Positions 1-8,180 of a stretch of 64,000 nucleotides of DNA are shown here, piece by piece; the stretch's first letter is position 1, and every line of letters begins with the position of its first letter. Source of the stretch: MWDV01 sp002070715 (GTDB lineage: Bacteria; Verrucomicrobiota; Verrucomicrobiia; Limisphaerales; MWDV01). The position numbers and the translations under genes are program-made. The DNA is taken from positions 124,001 through 188,000 of the forward strand of contig DAONTI010000003.1 of the NCBI GenBank assembly GCA_035411585.1, in the 5' to 3' direction. The notes under the pieces were generated by a model that did not search any database, had not been told where the DNA came from, and worked only from the letters and a program-made list of their open reading frames with translations.

Positions 1-131
1 GCCAGCTTGATCAGGCGGGTGCCTTCCTTCTTTTGCAGTTCCAGCAACTCTTCCACCTGTTGCGTCGTCAACAAACCGTCTTCGACGAGGGCGGCGGCAA
101 TGCGTTCACCAAAAGTTTTGACCGGGGGCAT
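1..131 (-). CDS. PilB/GspE-type assembly ATPase, N-terminal fragment cut by window edge
   Basis: The minus-strand frame opens with ATG at 131 and runs off the window start, giving 43 residues beginning MPPVKTFGERIAAALVEDG. The stretch GLLTTQQVEELLELQKKEGT is the usual opening of the GspE/PilB N-terminal (MshEN) domain of type IV pilus or type II secretion ATPases. The ATP-binding part lies outside the window, so the assignment is by the N-terminus only. The start is 3 bases past the stop of the upstream TPR/MshEN gene, which suggests an operon. Pseudopilin-like proteins elsewhere in the window are plausible clients of such a machine. Confidence 0.7.
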   Translation of the reverse strand, partial: MPPVKTFGERIAAALVEDGLLTTQQVEELLELQKKEGTRLIKL

Positions 132-134
132 GAC

Positions 135-980
135 TCAACGAAAGGCTTTGCGCAGGTTTTTGACAATTTCCGCCGGCGGGGCGAGATACCAGAGGACCCG
201 ATGCGGCGTGGCCGCGGCCAGATCCGCCGCCGCCTGTTGGTTGAACGGATTGGCGGTGGCCACCAGAACGGATTTGCTCATCCGGTCAAACGGCAGGACA
301 CACCAACGCCGGCAGGGGGCGGCGGGGAACGAGCGTGCGAGTTCCAAATCCAGATCGTATTTTTCCAACGGCACGTAACCCAGCCGGGTCCGGTTCGTCA
401 ACAGGTTGAGCGCATGATCCACTGTTAAAATGGCCTTGTCCGCCAGCAATTGGATGAACGGCGCCGCCACCTCCCGCGGCGTCGCGGATAAATCCGGCGC
501 TGGCCAGTGCGTTTCGAAATCGTCGGCCGAGATGGTTTTGGAATCCACAAACAATTTGAACATTGCCGCGCGCCCATCGTTCACGTCAGCGGGCAAGGCC
601 TGGTCCGCGGCGGGGTGGGGCGCCGGTTTGAGGATGGTCGCCGCCTCCGCGGCCAAGGCCGGTTCCGCGGCGAGATGGGTTGCCTGCGCCTCAATCTCGC
701 GGAGGGCCGCCTGCGTCTCCGCGTCGTCCGGATTGCGTTGCAGGATGGTTTCGTATTCGAGGATGGCGGAGGAGAGCTGACCCAGTTGAACGTAGGCTTG
801 CGCCAGGCGTTTGGCGGTTTCCACCACTTCCTTTTCCCGACCCAGCTTCAAATAGGCTTCCTTGAGGATTTCCAGCGATTGATAGTCTTGGGATTGTGTT
901 TGAGTGATAAGCTCAAACATCTCAATCGTCTGCATCAACTGCGCGATCTCGCTCTGATTCAGTGTGGTGGCTGTCGCCAT
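135..980 (-). CDS. TPR protein with GspE N-terminal (MshEN-like) domain
   Basis: This is a 281-residue protein when started at ATG 980 (MATATTLNQSEI); a longer reading from 1034 adds an Arg-rich low-complexity start and is less likely. Residues about 15-105 hold two or three TPR-like helical pairs (SLEILKEAYLKLGREKEVVE, then LGQLSSAILEYETILQRNP). An Ala/Pro-rich linker follows. The C-terminal part (about 155-281) resembles the GspE N-terminal domain, with LLADKAILTVDHALNLL, LGYVPLEKYDLD and MSKSVLVATANPFN. It lacks Walker motifs, so it is not an ATPase itself. The gene directly precedes a PilB/GspE-type ATPase. A role as an assembly or scaffold factor for that pilus or secretion ATPase is inference. 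Confidence 0.7.
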   Translation of the reverse strand: MATATTLNQSEIAQLMQTIEMFELITQTQSQDYQSLEILKEAYLKLGREKEVVETAKRLAQAYVQLGQLSSAILEYETILQRNPDDAETQAALREIEAQATHLAAEPALAAEAATILKPAPHPAADQALPADVNDGRAAMFKLFVDSKTISADDFETHWPAPDLSATPREVAAPFIQLLADKAILTVDHALNLLTNRTRLGYVPLEKYDLDLELARSFPAAPCRRWCVLPFDRMSKSVLVATANPFNQQAAADLAAATPHRVLWYLAPPAEIVKNLRKAFR

Positions 981-1191
981 GGCAATTCTGCTTCCTGGTC
1001 GCTTCGCGCGCGGGGCTTCGGTGACGGCTTCCACGGCGGGACCGAATTCATTTGCAACTTGGCCGTCACTCTACGGCGGGGCCGGCAACAGCGCAATCCC
1101 TCGTTGTGCGGTTTGTCATTATCGCGCTGCGAACATCCGGTGCGCCAGCGGCCGGATTGCCGGGCTCGCCGCCTTCCGCTATCCTTTGCTC

Positions 1192-1965
1192 ATGGCTGGC
1201 ATACCCATCATGACCGCGTGGGCGGGCGAATTACCTTTCGGAGGCCTTTGGTGGCTCGTTGGGGTGGCGTTTCAACTCTGGATGCTGGTGGATGCGCTGC
1301 GCCGGCGCGAATGGGTGTGGGCGGCGCTCATCTTCTTTTTCTCCGTGCTGACGGCGGTGCTTTACTTTTTTCTGGTCTATCGCGCCGCGCCGCCGGCCAC
1401 GCGCGGATTCGAACTGCCCGGGGCGCACGACCGGCGGCGGATCAAGGAACTTGAGGCGCAAATTCATCACCTGGACAAGGCGCATCACCATTCCGAGCTC
1501 GGCGACCTCTATTTTCAGCAAGGCAACCTGACCAAAGCCGAAGCCTGTTACCGCGCCGCCCAAGAGCGCGATCCCCAGGACCAGGACACCCGCGCCCATT
1601 TGGGCCAATGCTTGTTGCGCCAGCAGCGCGCGGCGGAGGCGCGACCGTTACTCGCCAGCGTGGCTGCGGAGAATCCGAAACACGATTACGGTCATACCCT
1701 GATGGCACTGGCCGAAACCTGCACGGCCTTGGGCGACACCGCCCAGGCCCGCGCGCTCTGGGAACAGGTGACCGCGCAACACTCGTATCCCCGCGCCAAG
1801 GTTCAGTTGGCGGAATTATATCTCGCCAGCAATGAACCGGACCGGGCCCGCGAGGAATTGCAGGAAGTGGTGACGGATGACGCCCATGCCCCGGCATTTC
1901 AGCGGCGGCGCGATCGGATGTGGGTTGCCCGCGCGCAAGCGTTGCTGCGCCGGATGCCGCGTTGA
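1192..1965 (+). CDS. Membrane-anchored TPR protein
   Basis: ATG 1192 gives 257 residues (MAGIPIMTAWAGELPFGG); the frame is open further upstream but that part is unlike protein. ATG 1210 is an alternative start, because a weak -35/-10 pair (TTGCCG at 1157, 17-base spacer, TATCCT at 1180) leaves almost no leader for 1192. Two hydrophobic segments sit near the N-terminus (about 13-30 and 40-60, WAALIFFFSVLTAVLYFFLV), the arrangement of PLDc_N-like membrane anchors. A cytoplasmic TPR array follows, with units such as HSELGDLYFQQGNLTKAEACY and RAHLGQCLLRQQRAAEARPL. It is divergent from the TPR/MshEN gene. No enzymatic motif is visible; a protein-protein interaction role is the most that can be said. 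Confidence 0.75.
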   Translation: MAGIPIMTAWAGELPFGGLWWLVGVAFQLWMLVDALRRREWVWAALIFFFSVLTAVLYFFLVYRAAPPATRGFELPGAHDRRRIKELEAQIHHLDKAHHHSELGDLYFQQGNLTKAEACYRAAQERDPQDQDTRAHLGQCLLRQQRAAEARPLLASVAAENPKHDYGHTLMALAETCTALGDTAQARALWEQVTAQHSYPRAKVQLAELYLASNEPDRAREELQEVVTDDAHAPAFQRRRDRMWVARAQALLRRMPR

Positions 1966-2028
1966 CCCCGCCGCAACGCGGTCTCCGACGCGCTTGCGTC
2001 CACGGCCCCGGCAGTCTGGCGGCGGCAC

Positions 2029-2529
2029 TCAGCCGCGGTAAACGATCATGACCGCGTAATCGGTCAGCAGTTTTTGCGAGACAATGTCCAAGTGGGTGTA
2101 GGTCAGGCCGGTGATGCTGATCACCTGATCTTCCCCGACCTTCTGCAGAAACTCGGTCACGATTTCGTCAAACCGGTCGCGGCCCACCTCAATGCAGTCG
2201 GTGTGCCGGATCGTTTTGATCCGCATCTGTTTGTCCCCCTTGGCCGCCACTTCCAGCGGCGGTTTGGGTTTCTCAATCAGGCTGACGGGCGGCCCCTCAT
2301 GCACCGGGACCTTCAAATGGATCTCCTGCCGCGCCGCAGCGGAGGCCGCAATGGGGTTGACAATGTGCGGGGCGACCTTGGCCGGGTCGGCGGTGTCGGG
2401 GAGCGGGGTTTCCGGCTCCGGGATGGTGATGGTTTCGTGGCAAGCGGGGCATTCAATCGGGCTCCCCGCGCCGGTGCTGTCCACTTCCAGTTCCTGTCCG
2501 CAGTTTGGGCAATCGAACACTATATCCAT
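2029..2529 (-). CDS. Zinc-ribbon protein, function unknown
   Basis: ATG 2529 gives 166 residues and is preceded by AGGAG nine bases upstream, which decides the start over a longer frame to 2715. The N-terminus has a CPNC-X17-CPAC zinc-ribbon (DCPNCGQELEVD... IECPACHETI). A Pro-rich linker (PEPETPLPDTADPAK) follows, then a folded C-terminal half of about 75 residues with MRIKTIRHTDCIEVGRDRF and the end DYAVMIVYRG. The upstream DNA carries a small dyad (TGCAA, 5 bases, TTGCA at 2602-2616). I do not recognise the C-terminal domain. Zinc-ribbon proteins of this size with a Pro-rich middle are common and mostly uncharacterised in Verrucomicrobiota. Confidence 0.75.
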   Translation of the reverse strand: MDIVFDCPNCGQELEVDSTGAGSPIECPACHETITIPEPETPLPDTADPAKVAPHIVNPIAASAAARQEIHLKVPVHEGPPVSLIEKPKPPLEVAAKGDKQMRIKTIRHTDCIEVGRDRFDEIVTEFLQKVGEDQVISITGLTYTHLDIVSQKLLTDYAVMIVYRG

Positions 2530-3086
2530 ACGCCATATCTCCTGTTCCCTTGGTTGTTGGCCGGAGTTTAGGCGTTCGCATTCCCGCTGGCTAGAAAAAA
2601 GTGCAAATAACTTGCAGACAGAAATATAAAAATTCTTGTGGAAAAGCCGGGGCACGAAGGAAACGACGCAATCCCGCCAAGAAAAACCCCATTCCCAACG
2701 AAAAGGAATGAACACAAGCGAGCCCTCACCCTCTCACCTCAGCGGTGAGCCAGACTTCTACGACGAGTGGGGCTGGAGAAACGGAAATGCGCTTGCCAGT
2801 CTCCGGGGGGTGAAGTTTCTTGAAACCATGAATCGGCTATGGATTGTTCCTCCCGTGGGGTTGCCCGGAGGGGACACGATGGTTCGGCGGCAATTTTTGC
2901 CGGCCGAGGATTCGCGCGGCCCCGTTCCGGTTGGCTGCTGAAAATGCCCATGAAAGTCTTCCTTGGATTCGCCGGGATGCGGGGATCATGCCCCAGCTTC
3001 ATTCCATTCGCGCGTTAGCGACCCGGCGCCATCCGGGAAACAACCGTCTTTAACAACCACGCGTTCCCCAACAACTCATCATTCCC
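2530..3086. other. Intergenic region between the zinc-ribbon gene and argB
   Basis: No convincing gene is seen in these 557 bases. The two frames longer than 80 codons (2636-2941 plus, 2739-3002 minus) have no recognisable protein features and lie over each other. The A+T-rich stretch at about 2597-2640 probably contains the promoter of the zinc-ribbon gene. Around 2719-2750 there is a short CTCACC/GGTGAG dyad inside a CCCTCACCCTCTCACC context, which may be a small dispersed palindromic repeat. Confidence 0.5.
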
Positions 3087-3968
3087 GTGCAAGCTCTCAT
3101 TGCCAAAGCCGACACGCTGCTTGAAGCGCTGCCGTATATCCAAAAATTCAATGGCGCCACCTTCGTCGTGAAATACGGCGGATCGTTCATGGATTCGCCC
3201 GATCCCGCGGTCCGCACCAGTGTGGCGCGCGACATTGTCTTCCTTGAAGCCGTCGAGATTAATCCGGTGGTTGTCCACGGCGGCGGCAAGGCCATCACCC
3301 GGGCGATGGAGAAGGCCGGGCTCCAAGCGCACTTCCTGCAAGGCCAGCGTGTCACGGACGAAGCCACCGCGCAAATCGTGGATGAGGTGTTGTCGCGCGA
3401 GATCAATCCGGAAGTTGTCGCCACGATCCGGGCGCTGGGGGGGCGGGCGGTTGGGTTTGCGGGCACGGAGATTTTCAAGTGTCGCAAGCTCTGGCTCGAT
3501 GACCGGGAAAACCCGGGCCGACAAATTGACCTAGGCTACGTCGGTGAAGTGGTGGAGGTCAATACCGGGCCGCTCAAGGAATGCATCTGGAGTGGGTTTA
3601 CCCCGGTCATCAGCCCCACCGCACGCGACGAGGAGGGGAAGGTTTACAATTGCAACGCGGACGTGGCGGCCGCCCAGACGGCGCTGGCGCTGAAGGCCAA
3701 ACGGCTCGTGTTCATGAGCGACGTGCCGGGATTGTTGCGGGATCCCCAAAACCCGGCCACGGTCATCTCCCACCTTAAAATCGCCGAAGTCGCCGAACTC
3801 AAACGCGCCGGCATTGTGGACAAAGGCATGATTCCCAAAGTGAACAGCGCGGTGGCGGCCATTCGGGCGGGCGTGGAAAAAGTTTCCTTTGTGGATGGCC
3901 GCGTGCCCCATGCGGTGTTGCTGGAAATTTTCACCGACGCGGGCGTCGGCACCGAAGTGGTGGAGTAA
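3087..3968 (+). CDS. argB: Acetylglutamate kinase
   Basis: ArgB phosphorylates N-acetyl-L-glutamate in the second step of arginine biosynthesis, in the cytoplasm. The protein is 293 residues, the normal length, and starts with GTG at 3087 (QALIAKADTLLEALPYIQKF), matching where family members begin. Diagnostic elements are the nucleotide-binding lysine in FVVKYGG near residue 28, the glycine-rich loop VVHGGGKAI at about 67, the segment NCNADVAAA at about 190 and the C-terminal VDKGMIPKVNSAV. The long N-terminal helix ahead of the kinase fold is the feature linked to arginine-sensitive hexameric ArgB enzymes, so feedback inhibition is plausible. No other arginine gene is adjacent. Confidence 0.96.
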   Translation: MQALIAKADTLLEALPYIQKFNGATFVVKYGGSFMDSPDPAVRTSVARDIVFLEAVEINPVVVHGGGKAITRAMEKAGLQAHFLQGQRVTDEATAQIVDEVLSREINPEVVATIRALGGRAVGFAGTEIFKCRKLWLDDRENPGRQIDLGYVGEVVEVNTGPLKECIWSGFTPVISPTARDEEGKVYNCNADVAAAQTALALKAKRLVFMSDVPGLLRDPQNPATVISHLKIAEVAELKRAGIVDKGMIPKVNSAVAAIRAGVEKVSFVDGRVPHAVLLEIFTDAGVGTEVVE

Positions 3969-4178
3969 GACGCACGACGGATTCGACCGCCAAGCTCGAC
4001 CAACTGGAAGAAAGCCGGCGCCGCCAACTCGCTATTGCGAGCCAACCCATCCCGGCGGGTAAACAGCGATGGCTGTCAGATTGACGGGGACAGCGTTTTC
4101 ACTGCCCGGTCCTTTCCGTCGCCCCCCATCAAACTGTTACCCAGATCCCATCCACGGTATGCCTGCGGCACGGGGTGA

Positions 4179-4207
4179 TTGACGGGCCCGGGCGTAATCT
4201 CTAGCGT
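4179..4207 (+). promoter_or_regulatory. Weak candidate sigma70 promoter ahead of the methyltransferase gene
   Basis: TTGACG at 4179-4184, a 17-base spacer and TAGCGT at 4202-4207 lie about 20 bases before the ATG at 4226. The -35 box is good and the -10 box is poor, so this is a low-confidence call. Confidence 0.3.
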
Positions 4208-4225
4208 CTGGCGCCGTTCGAGTGC

Positions 4226-4921
4226 ATGAACCATCAAACCACAAGAGCGCCTCATTCATTGCTGAAAGCCGCAGTGGCCAATCCCGCGTTGTGGGCGCTG
4301 GTGCGCGAACTGCGCCGTTGCCTGGCCGGGTGCGACACCCTGCTGGACATCGGGTGTGGTGAACTTTCACCGCTGCGTTTTGTGCCCGGGGGCCATCGAA
4401 CCGGCGTGGATGGATACCCGCCGGCCTTGGAACACGCCCGGCAGCGGGGCACCCACGATGCCTACGTGTCCGGGGATGTGAAATGTCTGGATACACTTTT
4501 TCCAACGCAACGGTTTGACGCGTGCGTTGCGCTCGATCTCATCGAACATCTCCCCAAGGAAGACGGCTGGCGCTTGCTGGAGACGATGGAACATCTGGCC
4601 ACCCGGCGCGTCATCATCTTCACGCCGAACGGCTTCATCCCGCAGCACAGCCAGGATGGCAATCTGCAGGAGCATCTCTCCGGCTGGCTCCCCGCAGAAC
4701 TGCGGTCGCGTGCCTACCAGGTCTGGGGGATGCACGGCCCCAAAGCCTGGCGCGGCGAATACGCCGCTTTGAAGTATCGGCCAAAACTGTTCTGGGGGCT
4801 GGCTTCGCTGTTGGCGCACTGCCTTTACACCCGCCGTCGTCCGGAGAAAGCCTTCTCCATCTTCGGGTGCAAATATCTGGATGCGGACACACCTGCGGTA
4901 TCACGTTCACGCCCCGTCTGA
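4226..4921 (+). CDS. Class I SAM-dependent methyltransferase
   Basis: The 231-residue protein has the class I methyltransferase order: motif I LLDIGCGE at about 38-45, an acidic residue after strand 2 (TGVDGYP), GDVKCLD at about 85 and the post-motif strand ACVALDLIEHLP at about 101-112. VIIFTPNGFIPQH at about 131 resembles methyltransferases that act on polysaccharide or lipid-linked sugars. The C-terminal 60 residues contain a hydrophobic segment (FWGLASLLAHCLY) that may associate with the membrane. It is convergent with, and 8 bases from, the glycosyltransferase gene of the polysaccharide cluster, so a role in surface-glycan modification is likely but unproven. Confidence 0.8.
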   Translation: MNHQTTRAPHSLLKAAVANPALWALVRELRRCLAGCDTLLDIGCGELSPLRFVPGGHRTGVDGYPPALEHARQRGTHDAYVSGDVKCLDTLFPTQRFDACVALDLIEHLPKEDGWRLLETMEHLATRRVIIFTPNGFIPQHSQDGNLQEHLSGWLPAELRSRAYQVWGMHGPKAWRGEYAALKYRPKLFWGLASLLAHCLYTRRRPEKAFSIFGCKYLDADTPAVSRSRPV

Positions 4922-4929
4922 CCGCGCCC

Positions 4930-5802
4930 TTAATCGGCCTCGGAAGACGCGGCGGCCAACTGGACTTCAAACTGGCGGATGGCCTCCGGCCAATCCACTC
5001 CGGGGGATTCCAGCGTCGTGATCATGTGCGTGGCGAGGGCCGGTCGCGGCACCCACAGTTGATAGCGGCGCCCAAACAGGATCTGACGCCAAAAGTAATA
5101 CCACGCCAACAGAATGCTGCCGGCCCAAAACCGGTTGGCGACGGACCAGCGCAGCAGTTTGACGGGGTTGAACACGCACCGTTTGGTCAAGGCCATCCAC
5201 ATGGCGAGGTCAAAGTTGACCCGGCCGTGAAAAGTGAGAAACACCCGTTGCGCCGCCTGCAAGGCGCGGTGCCGGGCCAGGATCGTGTGGGTGTTGCTCA
5301 GCCGCGAACTCCACACCCGGCCCGCCACCGTCCGTTGGCGGGAACGAAACCGATGCAGATCGGTGGTGTAATAATCGGGGTGATCGTACGGCGAGACAAA
5401 ATCCGCGTCGGGATGTTGCCGCAGAAAATCCACCGCCTGCGCAAACTGTCCCGGCAGATAGAAATAATCGTCCTCCGCCCAATACACCAATTCGGCGTCG
5501 GTTTGGCCGAGCAGAATCTGCGATTGCTCGTGCAACGTTGTGCCGGGAGGCACGCCCGGATAATACCGGAACACCAGATCCGCAGCGGGCCAGACCTGGC
5601 GAAACAACTTTTCGTAGCGCGGGGGGCAATCGTTGAGCAGCACCCAGAGCCGGACCCGCAATCCGCCGAGGGACGCCTTGAAAGAGCGCAGGCAAAGCTC
5701 GACGAGTTTGAATTTGTCCTCGGCATAAACCCGCGGCGGATTGGCCGACGGGTGCGGATACACCCGATAAGCCACCGCCACGTCGTATCCCGATGCGCTC
5801 AT
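4930..5802 (-). CDS. Glycosyltransferase (GT-A-like)
   Basis: This is a 290-residue protein whose ATG (5802) overlaps the stop of the upstream epimerase gene by four bases (ATGA), so translation is probably coupled. A nucleotide-sugar-binding GT-A type fold is suggested by the N-terminal AVAYRVYPHP, LVELCLRSFKASLGGLRV and LWVLLNDCPPRYEKLF. The acidic cluster YWAEDDYFYLP at about 109 would serve as the metal-binding DxD-like site. VSPYDHPDYYT and a basic, aromatic C-terminal region follow (LLAWYYFWRQILFGRRY). It is the last gene of the minus-strand polysaccharide unit. The acceptor cannot be read from sequence; transfer of the deoxysugar made by the upstream enzymes is the natural inference. 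Confidence 0.7.
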   Translation of the reverse strand: MSASGYDVAVAYRVYPHPSANPPRVYAEDKFKLVELCLRSFKASLGGLRVRLWVLLNDCPPRYEKLFRQVWPAADLVFRYYPGVPPGTTLHEQSQILLGQTDAELVYWAEDDYFYLPGQFAQAVDFLRQHPDADFVSPYDHPDYYTTDLHRFRSRQRTVAGRVWSSRLSNTHTILARHRALQAAQRVFLTFHGRVNFDLAMWMALTKRCVFNPVKLLRWSVANRFWAGSILLAWYYFWRQILFGRRYQLWVPRPALATHMITTLESPGVDWPEAIRQFEVQLAAASSEAD

Positions 5803-6815
5803 GCACCCTCCTCCGGGGGCCGGCTATCCTCGGCTTCCCGACGGAAAAAATCGCGGTACCACTGGACCGTGCGAGCCAAGCCGGCTTCCCGCGTGAATTG
5901 GCTTTGCCAGCCCAGCACCGCCTGTTCCCGTGCGGGTGTGTACGGCGCGTCCACCCGTTCCTCCCGATCTTCGCCCAAAATGCGGGGCTCGAGTTCGGGA
6001 ACTCCGGCTTCCCGCGCAATGGCGGCGACCATGGCCAAAACGCTGATGGGATTTCCGGTGGCCACGTGGAACAACTGTCCGGCAACTTCGGGATGGGTCA
6101 GTCGTTCGCCGATGGCAAGATACGCCGCGACAGCGTCCTCAACGTAAACGTAATCGCGCCGCAATTGGCCGCGGCTGCGGATCACGGGACGTTCCCCGTG
6201 CAGGACGGAGCGCACGGTATGCGGTATCAAGCGCGACCAGTTGAAATCGCCGCCACCGTAAAGGTTGTCGGAACGCACCCGCACGACGGGCAGGCCAAAC
6301 GTGTCGCCGTAAGCGCGCGCGACCAGTTCCGCCGCCGCTTTGGACGTCATATACGGGTGGTGTTTGCGATCGGTGACGGGTTGAAAACAATCTTCCACTT
6401 CCCGGCTTGAGGCGATCACCGCCGCCACGGGATGGGTAGCGGCGCGACACGCTTCCAGCACCGTGTAAACGCCTCGGATGTTGGTCTCGAAAACAGCGTA
6501 AGGAGAAACCTCGGCGCCCGTGTTGATGTTATTGGCGGCCAGATGATAGACCATATCAATCCGCGCCGCCGTGATTAGCGCGGTCATCGCCGCGAGATCG
6601 GTGATGTCCCCGGAGACGAGGGTGATCTTGTCCGGCGGGAAGAGTTCTTGGAGACTCGGGTCCGGAGGTTGTCCCGACCAGATCAGCGCCTGCACCGTCG
6701 CCCCCCGCGCTGCCAATGCCGGCACCAGCCAACGCCCCACAAAACCGTCCGCTCCTGTCACCAGCACGCGGCGGTTCGTCCAGTCGGTTCCTGGTGTTGG
6801 CTGGCCCAAACCCAC
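5799..6815 (-). CDS. NAD-dependent epimerase/dehydratase family protein (nucleotide-sugar)
   Basis: GTG at 6815 gives 338 residues and starts 4 bases after the upstream stop; the frame extends to 6890 but that would overlap the methyltransferase gene. The extended-SDR fold is clear: the glycine-rich loop VTGADGFVGRW at about residue 17, DITDLAAM, and HLAANNIN. The usual catalytic YxxxK appears as YMTSK near residue 153, with Ser in IASSREV. Similarity to the neighbouring RfbG is evident (NLYGGGDFNWSRLIPHTVR against the same element there). It should act on the keto-sugar made upstream, as an epimerase or a 4-reductase; sequence alone does not tell which. Confidence 0.8.
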   Translation of the reverse strand: MGLGQPTPGTDWTNRRVLVTGADGFVGRWLVPALAARGATVQALIWSGQPPDPSLQELFPPDKITLVSGDITDLAAMTALITAARIDMVYHLAANNINTGAEVSPYAVFETNIRGVYTVLEACRAATHPVAAVIASSREVEDCFQPVTDRKHHPYMTSKAAAELVARAYGDTFGLPVVRVRSDNLYGGGDFNWSRLIPHTVRSVLHGERPVIRSRGQLRRDYVYVEDAVAAYLAIGERLTHPEVAGQLFHVATGNPISVLAMVAAIAREAGVPELEPRILGEDREERVDAPYTPAREQAVLGWQSQFTREAGLARTVQWYRDFFRREAEDSRPPEEGA

Positions 6816-6819
6816 GGGA

Positions 6820-8130
6820 CTACAAAGAGTAGGCCAAATCCTCGAACGGCCGTTCGAGGTAACGTTCGTAGTTGGCGGCGTCCACCACATGCAAACGCGG
6901 CAGGTGAAACACGAGCTTGGTGCCGCGCTTCAACAAGGCGATTTCATCCCGGATGACTTCCTTGCGGAAATGCCAGATCAGCACGAAAAGATACTCCGGA
7001 TTCCGCGCGCGCAGTTCTTCATGGGAAATGATCGGAATGCGGGTGCCCGGTGTGACCCGTCCATCCTTTTCCGGGTTGCGATCGCCGATCGCCACGAGCT
7101 CCTCCCGGCCCACGCCGCAGTAGTTCAACACAATGTTCCCTTTTGTGGACGCGCCGTAACCATACACCTTTCGTCTGGCGGCCCGCATCAGATCAAAAAA
7201 ACCGCGCACTTCATCGCGATGCGCCAGCAACCGGTAACGCAACCGCTCGAAGGGGGCGTCGGTGGCCAAGGCCGCTTCGTCGTCGAGGAGGCGTTGGATT
7301 TTCGCCGCTTGCGGCGGATAGGGGCCGTCGTCGCGCCCGGCAATGATGTAAAAACTGCCGCCGTTGACGTCGTTGAAGGAGACATCGAGGATTTTCAACC
7401 CCGTTTTCTTCATCATCCAATCCATGTGCCGCAAGCCCAGATACGTGACATGCTCATGGCAGATTTGATCGTAGGTGAGTTGTTTGAGCAGCAACGGCAG
7501 GTAGGACAACTCCAGCGCCCAGATGCCGTCCGGCGCCAGCAACGCCCGGATGTCGCGCATGAACCCTAGGGGATCATCGAGGTCATAAAACATGGCGATG
7601 GAGGTGATGATCTTGCAGGATTGGTTGCCGATCAACGTTCGCGCACCCTGTTCGGAGAAAAAATCGTACACCACCCGGATGTCCGGCTGGTAATGATGGG
7701 CGAACTTTTTGGCGGAAGGATCCAACCCAATCCGGATCAAGCCGGCTTGCGGACCGTACGCATTCAACAGCGTTCCATCATTGCAGCCGATGTCCAAGAC
7801 CACATCGCCCGGCCGGGGTTGGGCGAAGTCCATCAAGCCGCGCACCTTGCCTTCGAGATGGGCGACCATGGTGGGGCTGATGGAGGAATGATAACCGTAG
7901 GTGGTGCCGTACATTTCGCTCAACTCCGCCGTGTGCCGGAGCTGCACCAAGCCGCAGGCGTCCGGGCGGCTCTGGCTGTTGCACCGCACCAGTACCAGCG
8001 GAGCCAACGAAGGATCGGGGCTCTCCGGGCGGGGGAAAACCCCGCTCAACGGTTGCCGGCCCAAATCCAGAATGGGTTTCAGGTCGGGATTACCGCAGAT
8101 GCGGCATTGGGTCCAGGTTTTCAAGGGCAT
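6820..8130 (-). CDS. Sugar C-methyltransferase (zinc-binding N-terminus, TylCIII-like)
   Basis: ATG 8130 gives 436 residues (MPLKTWTQCRICGNPDLKP), the usual length for three-domain deoxysugar C-methyltransferases. Order: a zinc-binding domain with CRICG and two further cysteines near 50 and 59; a class I SAM domain with VLDIGCNDGTLLNAYG at about 108 and a family-typical HEHVTYL at about 210; and a C-terminal GYGASTKGNIVLNYCGV domain at about 318, as in Methyltransf_14. Family members add a methyl group to carbon 3 of NDP-4-keto-6-deoxyhexoses. Here rfbF and rfbG directly upstream supply CDP-4-keto-6-deoxyglucose, so a CDP-3-C-methyl-6-deoxyhexose product is the inference. The position of methylation is not visible in the sequence. 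Confidence 0.88.
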   Translation of the reverse strand: MPLKTWTQCRICGNPDLKPILDLGRQPLSGVFPRPESPDPSLAPLVLVRCNSQSRPDACGLVQLRHTAELSEMYGTTYGYHSSISPTMVAHLEGKVRGLMDFAQPRPGDVVLDIGCNDGTLLNAYGPQAGLIRIGLDPSAKKFAHHYQPDIRVVYDFFSEQGARTLIGNQSCKIITSIAMFYDLDDPLGFMRDIRALLAPDGIWALELSYLPLLLKQLTYDQICHEHVTYLGLRHMDWMMKKTGLKILDVSFNDVNGGSFYIIAGRDDGPYPPQAAKIQRLLDDEAALATDAPFERLRYRLLAHRDEVRGFFDLMRAARRKVYGYGASTKGNIVLNYCGVGREELVAIGDRNPEKDGRVTPGTRIPIISHEELRARNPEYLFVLIWHFRKEVIRDEIALLKRGTKLVFHLPRLHVVDAANYERYLERPFEDLAYSL

Positions 8131-8180
8131 GGCAGGCGTTAATTGGAGAATAAAATTTTGAAGTGATGGCGCGTGGCTGA

